DNA from: Hanstruepera flava
Lineage (GTDB): Bacteria; Bacteroidota; Bacteroidia; Flavobacteriales; Flavobacteriaceae
Assembly: GCF_023634025.1 (NCBI RefSeq)
Contig: NZ_JALJCW010000004.1
Location: 1-64,000 of the forward strand
Direction of reading: 5' to 3'
DNA: 64,000 nucleotides
Below the pieces are notes generated by a model. It ran no database searches. It was not told the origin of the DNA and worked only from the letters and a program-made list of their open reading frames with translations. Below, one piece after another: positions 23,400 through 33,820 of the stretch. The translations under genes and the position numbers were made by a program. Numbering within the stretch: the stretch's first letter is position 1; the number at the start of each line of letters is the position of its first letter.

Positions 23400-25295
23400 A
23401 TGAAAAAAATATTTACCATTTTTGGTTTGAGCCTGCTTTTAGTGGCTTGTGGTTCTTCCAACAAATCGGCTACATCTAATGATTTAGCTACTAGTACTGC
23501 CATTGAAACATCAATAGATTTAACTAAAGTTACTGACGACAAAGCACCAGTAACAATTAATCCTGGTCGTTTTACTGTTGAAACTGTTACCTATAGGTTG
23601 CCCAAAGTTGTGCAAGGTACTTACTCGGTGAGTGACTTTGGAAAGTATGTAGATGATTTTAAGGCGTTTGATTACAGTGGAAACGAATTATCTGTTACAA
23701 AAGAAGATACGAACACTTGGACTATAAGCAATGCTAAAGAATTAGACTATATTACGTATTACGTTAATGATACTTTTGATATTGAATCTACAGGTGGCAT
23801 AGGAGGTGAGCAACCTTTCTCTCCTGCAGGAACTAATATTGAGCCAGATAATTACGTGTTGAACCTACATGGGTTTATTGGTTATTTCGATTCATTAAAG
23901 AACAGCCAATACAAATTAGATGTGACTGCCGATGCTACTTTTAAGCGTACTTCGGCTTTAGAAACGGTTAAGTCTACTACGAGTGCAGATGGTAAGTCTA
24001 TCACTACAAGTTACTTTGCGCCACGCTATTTTGACATTACCGATAATCCGATGATGTATGGAAATTTAGACGTCGAGGAATTTCAAGTTGGTGATATTAA
24101 AATTGTGTTGAGTGTATATTCTCCCAACGGAACACATTCAGCTACATCTATGCGAAATGCCATGGAAACTATGATGCAGGCGCAAAAAACATATTTAGGG
24201 GACATTAACAGTACACCTCGTTACGATATATACGTGTATTTATCTGAAGGTACTGCGGAATCACCAAAAGGATTTGGAGCTTTAGAGCACCATACCTCAA
24301 CAGTGGTTGTAATGCCAGAGGCCATACCTGCAGCAGCATTGGATAAAAGCATGGTCGATGTGGTTTCTCATGAGTTTTTCCATATTGTAACACCATTAAG
24401 TGTCCATTCTGAAGATGTTCATTATTTCGATTATAATGCGCCAACATTTTCAAAACATTTATGGATGTACGAAGGTGTAACCGAATATTTCGCTACCTTA
24501 TTCCAAGTGGACCAGGGTTTGGTAACAGAAGAAGAGTTTTATAACACCATTATGGGTAAAATAGGAACTGCAAATGGCATGAATGACTCCATGAGTTTTA
24601 CTGAAATGAGTGAAAATGTTTTAGATGAGCCATACGCTAGTCAATATTACAATGTTTACCAAAAAGGTGCATTAATTGGAATGTGCATTGATATTTTAAT
24701 TAGAGAGGGTAGTAATGGAAATCGCGGTATTCTATCATTAATGAAAGAATTATCTATGAAATATGGTAAGAATAAGCCGTTTGATGATGATAAGATAATT
24801 GACGAAATAGTAGCCATGACCTATCCGTCTTTAAGAGGTTTTTTTGATACCCATGTTATAGGTGATACACCAATTGATTATAATGAATTTTTTAATAAAG
24901 TAGGTCTTGAAATTTCAGAAGGAAGAGTTACAACAAATTATATTCAAGCTGGTGGAGGTTTAATTGTTGCTCCAGATCAAGGTAGAGGTGTTATTTATTT
25001 TAATAATGCGGTAACCGATAATAGTTTTTGGAATGAGCAAGGTGTAAAACCTAACGATGTTATCAAATCTATTGATGGCACAAAAGTAACGATGCAAACT
25101 GCAAACGAGATATTTCAAAAAGTTTTCATGTGGAAACCAGGAACCGATGTTGAAGTGGTTTTAGATAGAGATGGTGAAGAAATTGTAATTAAAACAACAC
25201 TTACACAAGCTTATACTACAGGAAAAGGCTTAATGCCAAAAGCTGATGCGACTCCAGAACAAAAAGCTTTACGTGAAGCTTGGCTAAAAGGATAA
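23400..25295 (+). CDS. M61 glycyl-aminopeptidase-like metalloprotease, lipoprotein with PDZ domain
   Basis: A 631-aa protein. Signal MKKIFTIFGLSLLLVAC with a VAC lipobox (Cys17). The N-terminal M61 beta domain is followed by the gluzincin motif SHEFFHIVTPLSVHSE (HExxH) and the downstream Glu in MYEGVTEYFA, so the zinc site is complete. A PDZ domain lies at about 515-600 (IYFNNAV...GVKPNDVIKSIDGTKV). Peptidase of the cell surface or periplasm, likely removing N-terminal Gly or Ala. A TACATTTG (23360-23367) upstream could be its -7 element. It is followed by a strong terminator. Confidence 0.93.
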   Translation: MKKIFTIFGLSLLLVACGSSNKSATSNDLATSTAIETSIDLTKVTDDKAPVTINPGRFTVETVTYRLPKVVQGTYSVSDFGKYVDDFKAFDYSGNELSVTKEDTNTWTISNAKELDYITYYVNDTFDIESTGGIGGEQPFSPAGTNIEPDNYVLNLHGFIGYFDSLKNSQYKLDVTADATFKRTSALETVKSTTSADGKSITTSYFAPRYFDITDNPMMYGNLDVEEFQVGDIKIVLSVYSPNGTHSATSMRNAMETMMQAQKTYLGDINSTPRYDIYVYLSEGTAESPKGFGALEHHTSTVVVMPEAIPAAALDKSMVDVVSHEFFHIVTPLSVHSEDVHYFDYNAPTFSKHLWMYEGVTEYFATLFQVDQGLVTEEEFYNTIMGKIGTANGMNDSMSFTEMSENVLDEPYASQYYNVYQKGALIGMCIDILIREGSNGNRGILSLMKELSMKYGKNKPFDDDKIIDEIVAMTYPSLRGFFDTHVIGDTPIDYNEFFNKVGLEISEGRVTTNYIQAGGGLIVAPDQGRGVIYFNNAVTDNSFWNEQGVKPNDVIKSIDGTKVTMQTANEIFQKVFMWKPGTDVEVVLDRDGEEIVIKTTLTQAYTTGKGLMPKADATPEQKALREAWLKG

Positions 25296-25321
25296 ATCCA
25301 TCCGTTTACTATATTAAGTTT

Positions 25322-25350
25322 AAAGCCTGACGTTTTTGTCAGGCTTTTTT
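25322..25350. terminator. Bidirectional rho-independent terminator
   Basis: AAAGCCTGAC, loop GTTTTT, GTCAGGCTTTTTT. It lies between the convergent M61 and S10 peptidase genes and is suitable for both. Confidence 0.92.
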
Positions 25351-25351
25351 A

Positions 25352-26839
25352 TTAATACTTTGCAGAATTTCCGTTAGGTAAAGACTTTTTAATAAATTCT
25401 CTTAAGTCCTCATTGGCTTGAATTAAATCTGCTTTACGCAAGTACATCATATGTCCACTTCTATAGCCTTTAAAAGACATGCGTCCTTTCATTTTGCCGC
25501 TTGGGTCTATTTGTGATAAAGAATATTTAGCCGCAAAATAGGTTGTAGCACCATCATAATATCCAGATTGGGTCATAATATGCAAATACGGGTTTTCAGC
25601 CATGGCTTGACGTAGATCCTCTCGTACCGTATTGTTTTGCCTGTTCCACGGATGAACATCTCCAAACATATTGTATTTAATATCGGTTTTAAAATTAAGA
25701 TGTTCACGTATATAATAGTTGATGGCTGGTGTAAATGAATGAAGCCAAGAACTTAATTCGGCATTATAATCCGTACTCGATCCAGCTTCAATTTTGTCAA
25801 TTCCTAGGTAGCGTGAGTCCAATCTACCAATAGTTTGACCCGTTTTGTCGCGTAATAGTTCTTTCCAAAAATATGATGTAGGGACATTTAAGTTATGTTG
25901 TAGAATAACTTTTTTTGATATACCAGAATACGTAGCCATCTGCTCGGCTACTTGTTCTCGTTCACTTTGAGTAATTGAGCTTCCTTTTGCAAGAGCTGGC
26001 ATTAACGTATTGATGGCAAAGTTTTCAGCACTTGGTAAAATATCATTTAAATCTTGGCTCTGTAAGTTGGCATCCAACATATGGTGATACCAAGCTGCCG
26101 CAGTAAAATAAGGCAGGTTTAGGGCTGAATAGATAGGTTGCCCTGTACTATAAATATTATAATCAGCAGGTGAAACCATAATAACACCATTTAAGTACAT
26201 CCATTGGTTGCCTTGTAACGCTTTTGCAAGTCCCATTACACGAGTTCCTCCATAGCTTTCACCAATAATATACTTTGGTGATTCCCAACGGTTATGCCGA
26301 CTAACAAAAGTATTCATCCAATCAGCCAAATAGCGGATGTCTTCGTTAATTCCAAAAAACTGTTTTCTATCGGGATATTCGCCATCTTTATTTTTTACCA
26401 TTCTAGAATATCCTGTATTTACTGGATTAATAAAAACAATGTCGGATACATCAATAATGGAGTGGTCATTCTGTTTAACACCATACGGTTGAACTGGGTA
26501 ACCTTCATCATCAATATTCAATACCTGTGGTCCTGTATAGGCTATATGCATCCATACCGATGCCGAACCTGGACCGCCATTAAATGAAAAAATAATGGGT
26601 CTGTTTTTTCTGTCTTTTACATTATCACGGGTGTAATAAGTATAAAATAGGGTTGCCATAGGATTGCCATCTACATCCCAAACAGGTTGTGTGCCTGTTT
26701 CAGCAGTATACGAAAAACTGACACCTTTAACTGTGGTGTTATGTTTAGTAATGACTGTGGTGTCTAACGGGATTTGTATGTTTTGCCCAAAGAAGGAAAT
26801 TGATATTAAGGAAACTGAAAGAAATAGAAATCGTTTCAT
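25352..26839 (-). CDS. S10 serine carboxypeptidase-like exported protein
   Basis: A 495-aa protein with a Sec signal peptide (MKRFLFLSVSLISISFFGQ). Alpha/beta-hydrolase fold with FNGGPGSASVWMH (oxyanion loop, the hallmark of S10), nucleophile Ser in IIGESYGGTR, Asp in SGYYDGATTY and His in YRSGHMMYL. The family removes C-terminal residues from peptides in the periplasm. No prosegment is evident. Convergent with the M61 gene, so two exported peptidases share a terminator; this may be chance or a peptide-scavenging pair. Confidence 0.92.
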   Translation of the reverse strand: MKRFLFLSVSLISISFFGQNIQIPLDTTVITKHNTTVKGVSFSYTAETGTQPVWDVDGNPMATLFYTYYTRDNVKDRKNRPIIFSFNGGPGSASVWMHIAYTGPQVLNIDDEGYPVQPYGVKQNDHSIIDVSDIVFINPVNTGYSRMVKNKDGEYPDRKQFFGINEDIRYLADWMNTFVSRHNRWESPKYIIGESYGGTRVMGLAKALQGNQWMYLNGVIMVSPADYNIYSTGQPIYSALNLPYFTAAAWYHHMLDANLQSQDLNDILPSAENFAINTLMPALAKGSSITQSEREQVAEQMATYSGISKKVILQHNLNVPTSYFWKELLRDKTGQTIGRLDSRYLGIDKIEAGSSTDYNAELSSWLHSFTPAINYYIREHLNFKTDIKYNMFGDVHPWNRQNNTVREDLRQAMAENPYLHIMTQSGYYDGATTYFAAKYSLSQIDPSGKMKGRMSFKGYRSGHMMYLRKADLIQANEDLREFIKKSLPNGNSAKY

Positions 26840-27017
26840 ATAGTAAGTTGTTTAGATTTTAAAATTACAGAACTTTTTTAGAACTTTTCGAATACGCTTA
26901 AACCAAATAATATAAAATCATACTTTTAAAATAAAATCTGTTAGATTTGCAGCAGTATATATTTAATGAAAATAGTATCACAATTGATGTTATCCATACT
27001 TTGGCAACTATTAGAAA

Positions 27018-27350
27018 ATGAAAGCAACAATAACCTCTATAGAATTAAAAGGGCCTTTAAAATTTTTTGCCTTGTCCATACAGGCACTCAAAATTTCAAG
27101 ACAGTTAAAGTCCACAAATTGCCAAAAATTTAAGAAAAGAGGAATTTGGACTAAACACTATACGATGACACTATGGAGAAATGAAACGGAACTTAAAGAT
27201 TTTGCACATAGTGGTGCACATTTAGAGGCCATGAAAATTAGTAGCAAAATTGCCAGAGAAATTAGAACAATAACCATAGATACTGATTCGCTTCCTAATT
27301 GGACAGAAGCAAAGAAACTGTTAAAAAAAGGAAACGTCTATAAATATTAA
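27018..27350 (+). CDS. Small DUF3291/antibiotic-monooxygenase-like protein
   Basis: A 110-aa cytosolic protein. The block IWTKHYTMTLWRNETELKDFAHSGAHLEAMKISSKIA matches the DUF3291/spheroidene-monooxygenase-like ferredoxin fold, with a conserved Trp-Arg and HxE dyad (AHLEAM). Function unknown; related proteins bind small hydrophobic molecules or haem. Stands alone between the S10 and TIGR02757 genes with 170-bp spacers. The spacer after it (27351-27506) has an AACGGTTAAC-type direct repeat but no gene. Confidence 0.7.
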   Translation: MKATITSIELKGPLKFFALSIQALKISRQLKSTNCQKFKKRGIWTKHYTMTLWRNETELKDFAHSGAHLEAMKISSKIAREIRTITIDTDSLPNWTEAKKLLKKGNVYKY

Positions 27351-27506
27351 AACAGTTGCCAACAAACCTATACGCAACACCCTCCAATTTACACCGACTA
27401 ACATTGGAGAGTATGAATTAAAATTTAAATCACGTCCATCTGAATTTATTACGGTTAACATAACGGTTAACTAAAAGATGAGTTACTTGTAAAAAGTATG
27501 TAGATT

Positions 27507-28271
27507 CTAAAACCTTTCAAAAACGCCTAGTCCGAAAAGCGCAAAATCATATTTTACAGGATCATTTGAATCCATAGATCTTAAACTATCGTCTAGTTCT
27601 TGTAGGGCTTTGGCATCATTTTGTTTCCGATTTAGTAAACCTAGTTTTCTGGCCACATTACCAGAATGGACATCTAAAGGGCAGGAGAGTTGAGAGGGTT
27701 TAATATTTTTCCATATACCAAAGTCAACACCTGTGGTGTTGGGTCTTGCCATCCATCGCAAAAACATATTGATGCGTTTGGCTGCAGAATTTTTTAAGGG
27801 GTCTGAAATATGTTTTTGGGTTCTGGGCAGGTGCTCTATTTCAAAGAACACCTTTTTATATTCGTGAATAGCATTCTGAAGACTGGTTTCTTCAGCATGT
27901 TTTTCAAAAACAGACTCTAATCCTCTATGGTTCTTATAAACATGTTGCAAACCTGATATAAACGTTATAAGGTCAGTGCCATTAAAGGTACGGTGTACAA
28001 AGCTTTCTATTTTTTGCAAGTCGGTTTCCTTATGGCTTATAACAAAGTCATAAGGAGCATTATCCAGCAAATCCATCATTTTTTTGGAGTTGTTGATAAT
28101 ACTCTTACGGTTTCCCCACGCAATAGTAGCTGTAAGAAAACCAGATATTTCAATATCTTCTTTTTTAGAGAATTGATGCGGAATTTGAATGGGATCTGAT
28201 TCTATAAATTTCGGGTTGTTGTACTGAATAACTTTAGAGTCGAGAAATTCTTTGAGTTCAGATTTTGTCAT
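27507..28271 (-). CDS. TIGR02757/DUF2400 family protein
   Basis: A 254-aa protein. Diagnostic blocks: DIEISGFLTATIAWGNRKSIINN, LPRTQKHISDP, KRINMFLRWMARPNTTGVDFG and CPLDVHSGNVARKLGLLNRKQND. The last two resemble the helical architecture of HhH-GPD DNA glycosylases (an Asp near where the catalytic Asp would be), but no catalytic Lys hairpin is evident. The family is widespread in Bacteroidota and functionally uncharacterised. It starts 10 bp after the next minus gene ends, so they may share a transcript. Confidence 0.9.
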   Translation of the reverse strand: MTKSELKEFLDSKVIQYNNPKFIESDPIQIPHQFSKKEDIEISGFLTATIAWGNRKSIINNSKKMMDLLDNAPYDFVISHKETDLQKIESFVHRTFNGTDLITFISGLQHVYKNHRGLESVFEKHAEETSLQNAIHEYKKVFFEIEHLPRTQKHISDPLKNSAAKRINMFLRWMARPNTTGVDFGIWKNIKPSQLSCPLDVHSGNVARKLGLLNRKQNDAKALQELDDSLRSMDSNDPVKYDFALFGLGVFERF

Positions 28272-28281
28272 TTAACGTAAA

Positions 28282-28671
28282 TTATAAATACTTTTCTTTG
28301 ATTATTGTTTTAATAATTACGGTTGTACTGTTAAAATGAAACACAGCTATACTTAAACCAAGAAATGCAATGCGTATGGCTAGCATAACGTAATCAAGAG
28401 TTTCGTCTGCTACAAACCATTTAATAAAAGATCCAATAAGTGCTATTGACGATCCTACTATGGTGATAATAGCAAAAGCATAAATAGCTAATTTAGCGTG
28501 TTTACTTTTATTGATTATGAGTAGTAACACGAAGAATTGACAAATAGCTCTAACAATAGCAGGAACTGAATCTGAGAATATAAATGTGTAAATATTCCAA
28601 AGTACAAGTAGACTTAAAAATACAATTAAACATATTTTAAATAATGGGTTTTTAAAAAACGTTTCTTTCAT
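28282..28671 (-). CDS. Small polytopic membrane protein, unknown
   Basis: A 129-aa protein with four predicted TM segments: LFKICLIVFLSLLVLWNIYTFIF, AIVRAICQFFVLLLIIN, LAIYAFAIITIVGSSIALIGS and YVMLAIRIAFLGLSIAVFHF. The segments are separated by short Lys-rich loops. No motif suggests transport or catalysis. It lies 10 bp upstream of the TIGR02757 gene on the same strand. Confidence 0.7.
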   Translation of the reverse strand: MKETFFKNPLFKICLIVFLSLLVLWNIYTFIFSDSVPAIVRAICQFFVLLLIINKSKHAKLAIYAFAIITIVGSSIALIGSFIKWFVADETLDYVMLAIRIAFLGLSIAVFHFNSTTVIIKTIIKEKYL

Positions 28672-28733
28672 TTTGTACTAGTTTTGACTGTCAATAGTAA
28701 TTAAATCTATGGTACTTTCCAAACTTCACTTCT

Positions 28734-30434
28734 TTAATCAGAATTGATATGTTTTGAATAAAAACCATCTTTCAGATTTTCAGAAAATTGTTGCGGAATA
28801 ACATTAAAATTGGTTTTAAAATATTCAAGTTGTTCTTTATTAATTGCTGGTAAAGGAATATCGCCAGTTCCCCAAAAGAAATCCATTTGCGTTGGTGAGT
28901 TGAATTTTAAGTTGCCTTCTTCTATAACATTATAACCGGAAAGGTATTTACTCAAACCAAAAGGTTGGACTAAATAGTCTGTGGAAAACTGACTGGGGGC
29001 ACCATGATATTTATTCTTTATAAACTGTTTATTAATAGAAAATAGGATTGGCACTGTAGCTAATATGGTGCAAACAACTAATATCACACGAATAGTATTT
29101 TTATGAAAAACAAGGAGGGCTGATGCTAATAAGCTAAATAGCATGATAAAAGGAAAAAAGAAACGGTACTGTGGCGAAATGGCTAACAACATTAGCATGC
29201 TAAATACTGTGAGACCATAAATAAGCCAATACGCTTTTTTATTATAAAACCGCTTTAAAACAAAAGGGGCAACAACTAAAATAACAACTATGGCTTTATT
29301 AAACAGACCATGCAAACCAGAAGCCAGTATCCAGTGTTTAAAACGACTTGCCCACGAGGCTTGTTCAAAATTTTCTGGCAACATATTATAAGCGCTAGCT
29401 TTGCCGTATAATGAAAAGTAGGATTGTATACTTTCAGGAAGACTCCAAGTCACTTGAAACACATCAAGACTTTTTATCGGGAATAACGGATTTCCAGTTA
29501 TAATTATATTTTTTATCAGTATTAAAACTATAGTCAACGTTGTTAGGCCTAAAGTTTGAAGTCTTATACCTCTGGTGAATACATAATACCGTTTAAAAAG
29601 TATTATAGGTAGCAAACAAAACGGTAACGCTGTAAGTTTAATAAAAACCATAAACAACACTAAAGACAAAATAATCATAAATGTAGAGCGATTATATTCA
29701 TTAAAACACAAAATGAATTGGTGAAACACTATAAGCGATAATACATAAATGGCTATATCTGGTGAAGGTGTACTAATAAATTGAAATAAAAATATATTGA
29801 AAGCAGGAAATAAACCTACAGCTAAATTAATTTTTGAATTATCTGTTTTCTCTGTGTATAGATTTAATTGATTAATCGCATAAAAATTTCCTAAAAGTAA
29901 GGCTAGACCACTTATATCGTTAAATCTGTCATATAAAAAACTAAAATTAAAAGCACTTTGTAGTATATGCCAGCCAGATGTTTGTCCTAAAAACAAATGT
30001 AAATTTACTAGTCCCTTTACATAGCCATATTCATTAAGCCATTTTATGGTTTGAATGTAGTACGATTCATTATCAATTATAAAAGGAGGTGAAGCACATT
30101 GTGCCAAAATTATAACAGAAATACTGGCAAAAAGTATTTTATTAAAAGTATTTAATGATTGAACTTTTTGTTTTAATAAATATACATAACTTACTATTAA
30201 TGATTTATTTATAAAAAATAAAATTAGAGTTAAAGCTGCTAGTGCAACTTGAAAAGTAGCGTCAATAGGAAACCAAATAGCATAACAACCAGTTAGAAGT
30301 GAGATACTAAAAAAACCTAGAAAAATGGTTATTGCAGGATGTTGTTTATGGATTTTAAATAGGCGATTAAAACTTACGCCAATTACACTTGAAATGGTTA
30401 GAATATATATCCATGATAGCAAAATAAATAGCAT
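28734..30434 (-). CDS. Polytopic membrane protein, GT-C-like
   Basis: A 566-aa protein with about 12 TM helices. A motif in the first large loop, DNESYYIQTIKWLNEYG (near residue 120), looks like the acidic pair after TM1 in GT-C glycosyltransferases (ArnT/mannosyltransferase class). It is followed by FLGQTSGWHIL. A soluble C-terminal part of about 70 residues follows the last TM. The best guess is transfer of a sugar from a polyprenyl-phosphate donor on the periplasmic side. I recall similar proteins labelled LIC_10190-type membrane proteins. It starts 17 bp after the LolD-type gene. Confidence 0.7.
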   Translation of the reverse strand: MLFILLSWIYILTISSVIGVSFNRLFKIHKQHPAITIFLGFFSISLLTGCYAIWFPIDATFQVALAALTLILFFINKSLIVSYVYLLKQKVQSLNTFNKILFASISVIILAQCASPPFIIDNESYYIQTIKWLNEYGYVKGLVNLHLFLGQTSGWHILQSAFNFSFLYDRFNDISGLALLLGNFYAINQLNLYTEKTDNSKINLAVGLFPAFNIFLFQFISTPSPDIAIYVLSLIVFHQFILCFNEYNRSTFMIILSLVLFMVFIKLTALPFCLLPIILFKRYYVFTRGIRLQTLGLTTLTIVLILIKNIIITGNPLFPIKSLDVFQVTWSLPESIQSYFSLYGKASAYNMLPENFEQASWASRFKHWILASGLHGLFNKAIVVILVVAPFVLKRFYNKKAYWLIYGLTVFSMLMLLAISPQYRFFFPFIMLFSLLASALLVFHKNTIRVILVVCTILATVPILFSINKQFIKNKYHGAPSQFSTDYLVQPFGLSKYLSGYNVIEEGNLKFNSPTQMDFFWGTGDIPLPAINKEQLEYFKTNFNVIPQQFSENLKDGFYSKHINSD

Positions 30435-30450
30435 GTACTAAAAGTACTAT

Positions 30451-31113
30451 TTAATTTATAATCTTGCCATCAACCATAGTTAATTTTCTGTCAGCCATAT
30501 TAGCTAGTTCCTCATTGTGGGTAACAATAACAAATGTTTGTCCAAATTCATCACGTAGCTGAAAGAATAGTTTATGAAGATTTTCAGCAGATTCTGCATC
30601 TAGATTACCAGATGGCTCATCGGCAAAAATAATTTTCGGATTGTTTATTAGGGCTCTTGCAACCGCAACACGTTGTTGTTCGCCTCCAGATAATTCATTT
30701 GGTTTATGGTCGTAGCGATGCGATAATCCAAGAAAGTCTAATAATTCTTTAGCACGTTTTTCAGCCTCCTGTTTATTGGTCTTTTTTATAAAAGCAGGTA
30801 TGCAAACGTTTTCAAGTGCTGTAAACTCTGGTAATAGCTGATGAAACTGAAAGATAAAACCTATTTGCTCATTACGGAACTTCGCTAGTGCTTTTTCGTT
30901 AAGCACATTAATGTTGGTATTGTTTAATTGGAATTCTGTATCTGAAGTAATTTCAGGCTTGTCCAGTGTACCTAATATTTGAAGTAAAGTTGTTTTGCCA
31001 GCACCAGAGGCGCCTACAATTGAAACTATTTCACCATGTTTAATATCTAAATCTACACCTTTTAAAACATGTAAATTACCGTAGTACTTATGTATATCTT
31101 TAGCTGTTATCAT
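30451..31113 (-). CDS. lolD: LolD-type ABC transporter ATPase
   Basis: A 220-aa protein with Walker [11 protein letters not shown]-loop [10 protein letters not shown], signature [15 protein letters not shown], Walker [13 protein letters not shown] and H-loop VIVTHN. The MacB/LolD/FtsE-like subtype is indicated by DEPSGNLD and the [16 protein letters not shown] block. It energises release of lipoproteins from the inner membrane with LolC/E permeases, which are not in this window; Flavobacteria often carry the ATPase gene apart. Other MacB-type roles cannot be excluded. Confidence 0.85.
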   Translation of the reverse strand: MITAKDIHKYYGNLHVLKGVDLDIKHGEIVSIVGASGAGKTTLLQILGTLDKPEITSDTEFQLNNTNINVLNEKALAKFRNEQIGFIFQFHQLLPEFTALENVCIPAFIKKTNKQEAEKRAKELLDFLGLSHRYDHKPNELSGGEQQRVAVARALINNPKIIFADEPSGNLDAESAENLHKLFFQLRDEFGQTFVIVTHNEELANMADRKLTMVDGKIIN

Positions 31114-31161
31114 CTTGAGTTATTGCTGTAGCAAGGTAATACAATAAAAGCTGCTGTACAA

Positions 31162-33600
31162 TTAGGCATCTGTTTTCTTACGGAAGATTTTTTTAACATT
31201 GTTATAATCAATAAAATATTGAATACGCAACGAAAACGTATTTTGAATGGGTTGCTTAAACAATGTATTTAAGCTTTCTGAATACCCAACATCAGATTCG
31301 CTATCGTAATTGAACAATTGATTTCTATACAAAGCTGTTAAGAAACTCCCTGGGGCAAATTGCCAAGAGTAACTTAAATCTAAATTCCAAGTACTAAAGT
31401 TAATATTCGGATTTGGTAAGCCTACATCTTCAAACGAACTGTCAACTTTGTTCAAACTGCCATCATCTTGTAGGACATATATATTATCTTCATAATCAAC
31501 GGTACTCCAGTAATTTCTGAATGTCAACCCAATGGTGTGAAAAGGATTAAAACTATAACTTCCAGACAAACTGTTAACAATGGTGCGTCTATCGCGTTGT
31601 CCAAAAATAACAGAATCTCCCAGAGTGTTGGCATAACCACGATCTTTATATGTTGTATCTGAACTTAAATTATAAACAATCAGTAATTTGTCATTGAAAC
31701 GGACTCTAGGGCTAAACCCAAACCAAATGGATGTGGTTTCACGACCACTTTCAAAAAATGTTGCACCACCAATATTGGCATCTAAAGCAAATTTCCTATT
31801 GTAATTAGAGGATAACCAAATATTACCGTTCAATCTATTTTCATAAACAAAATAGCTGCCCTCTTGTCGTGGTTCAAAATAGTCATATTGTTTACCAGGC
31901 TGAAAATTAATGTTGCCCCCAAATCCATCAAGACTTTTTAATTGACCAAAAAAACCAACACCAAAATTACTACCCGTATATGTGCTTGGGTTTGCTAATC
32001 GATTGTAATTATACCATGCATTAACTCTATAGCTGTTAAATTTTCCTTTTGGCTCAAAAATTCTATAGCTGGCATCAGCTCCAAATCTGTTAAAGTTGTT
32101 CCTAAACTGTAGGCCTAAATCGTTAATGTCGTAAACATCATCTGCGTAAGTATGGTCAATACTATACTGCCAGTTGCCAAATACTTTACCCAAACCAAGT
32201 CCATAGCTATAGCCCGTTTGCATGTCACCATTTTCCCTTACATTACTCATTTTAACTTCAGCCTCTAAATTATAAGTGTTAGCTTTCGTTGTTAAATCAG
32301 CAAGAAGTCCTGTAACATTGGCATCCCTAAAGCTACCCTCTCGCATTACATTTGTATTTATAATGCTTACAGAAGAGTTTTGATTAAATTGTTGGTCAAC
32401 CACCAAAATGTTATAGTTTGCAAAGGGTTCAACTAATTCTTTTCGTCGTTCCCCTGTTTGGGTGTTTTCTATAGTTGCATAAGTTTTTTCAGTAATAGAA
32501 TTAAAAATACCTGCTCCTAGGCCTTTTTTGGTTCGCCCAGAAACTTTGATGGCATTTAAAACTTTTACGGCGTCTGGATAGTCAACCAATTCTTCATTTG
32601 TATTTAAGTTAACATCACCCGTCGGACTATTTCCAACACGTCTAGAGAAAAATAAATTACCTTTGGTAAACAAATCGACACCTTCGGTAAAAAATTGGCG
32701 TTGTTCCGAAAAAGTCTGTTCAAAAGGACCTAAATTCAATACTACATTATCAAAACCAGCTTGGCTAAAATCTGGGATTAAGGTAGCATCCAATGTAAAG
32801 TTTTCAGTTATTCCATATTTAACATCCATACCAGCATTGAACTGGGTTTCAGTTTCACCATCATACGAATCTACAATTCCTGAAACAAAAGGGTAAAATG
32901 TTAGCCGAGTAGGAGGGTCTATATTCGCAATACCTTTTATTTCACCATTATAAATACCAATATTACCTTTGGTGACATCTACAGGGTTCCAAGTGTACTG
33001 TGAGCGGTCACGCCTAAAATGTCTATGGATTTGCATGCCCCATGTTTGTACTTCCTGATTAGAAAAACGCAATGTTCTATAGGGTAACTTCATTTCTACA
33101 ATCCAACCGTCATCAACAATTTTTACCGCACTATCCCAAACCGCATTCCAGCCAAAATCCTCACCAATACTTGGGGATTCTAAAGCATCGGCTTGAGTGC
33201 CAGAGCTAAAAACAAAAAATTCAGTGTTGTTTTGTCCATCATTGTTTGGGTTTAGTATAAAGCCAAAAAAATCAGACTGACCAAAATTATCACGGCTAGT
33301 AAACTGTCGCATTATTTTCGATGGGTCATCGTATAAGTAAGCGCCAACATAAATAGCGTCATCATCATAAGTTATTTTAACTACTGTTCGCGTTTCTGGA
33401 GTTTCTTTTATGCCCATTTCTGGCCTAAACTGAACAAAATCTGTAGCGGCTTCTTCAGTATTAATCCAAACGGCATCATCTAAAATACCATCTATTTTTG
33501 GTGGAGTAGAAGTCTTGGAGATATTTAAGACTTTTTTTTCTTGAGCTAATGTTGATAAGATAGACAGCAAGAATAATACAATAAATAAGTAACGGTTCAT
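31162..33600 (-). CDS. DUF5916 outer-membrane protein with CBM9-like domain
   Basis: An 812-aa protein. Signal peptide (MNRYLFIVLFLLSILSTLAQ). Residues 25-220 resemble a family 9 carbohydrate-binding-like domain: PPKIDGILDDAVWINTE, DDDAIYVGAYLYDDP, DDGWIVEMKLPYRTLRF. The rest is a large beta-barrel-like region with alternating aromatic strands (NLGPFEQTFSEQRQFFTEG is a family hallmark), ending in an aromatic strand. This is the DUF5916 architecture. Probably an outer-membrane barrel for uptake or binding of a surface ligand; the substrate is unknown. Single gene. Confidence 0.9.
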   Translation of the reverse strand: MNRYLFIVLFLLSILSTLAQEKKVLNISKTSTPPKIDGILDDAVWINTEEAATDFVQFRPEMGIKETPETRTVVKITYDDDAIYVGAYLYDDPSKIMRQFTSRDNFGQSDFFGFILNPNNDGQNNTEFFVFSSGTQADALESPSIGEDFGWNAVWDSAVKIVDDGWIVEMKLPYRTLRFSNQEVQTWGMQIHRHFRRDRSQYTWNPVDVTKGNIGIYNGEIKGIANIDPPTRLTFYPFVSGIVDSYDGETETQFNAGMDVKYGITENFTLDATLIPDFSQAGFDNVVLNLGPFEQTFSEQRQFFTEGVDLFTKGNLFFSRRVGNSPTGDVNLNTNEELVDYPDAVKVLNAIKVSGRTKKGLGAGIFNSITEKTYATIENTQTGERRKELVEPFANYNILVVDQQFNQNSSVSIINTNVMREGSFRDANVTGLLADLTTKANTYNLEAEVKMSNVRENGDMQTGYSYGLGLGKVFGNWQYSIDHTYADDVYDINDLGLQFRNNFNRFGADASYRIFEPKGKFNSYRVNAWYNYNRLANPSTYTGSNFGVGFFGQLKSLDGFGGNINFQPGKQYDYFEPRQEGSYFVYENRLNGNIWLSSNYNRKFALDANIGGATFFESGRETTSIWFGFSPRVRFNDKLLIVYNLSSDTTYKDRGYANTLGDSVIFGQRDRRTIVNSLSGSYSFNPFHTIGLTFRNYWSTVDYEDNIYVLQDDGSLNKVDSSFEDVGLPNPNINFSTWNLDLSYSWQFAPGSFLTALYRNQLFNYDSESDVGYSESLNTLFKQPIQNTFSLRIQYFIDYNNVKKIFRKKTDA

Positions 33601-33820
33601 TTAAGTTAGGTTGATTCCTATATTTTTGATTGATGTTATATAAGGACAATTAAAAAAATAGAATGTTACAGTATAGGCAACAAATCTAATAGGCTACAAG
33701 TTTTGAAATTCATAACTAAAAGTTAAATACATGTGGATTATGTTAATCTTTTGGTAAGGTTTTATTAAAATTTAAGACCTAATAGTTTTTCACTACATTT
33801 ATAATTAATTATTTACAACT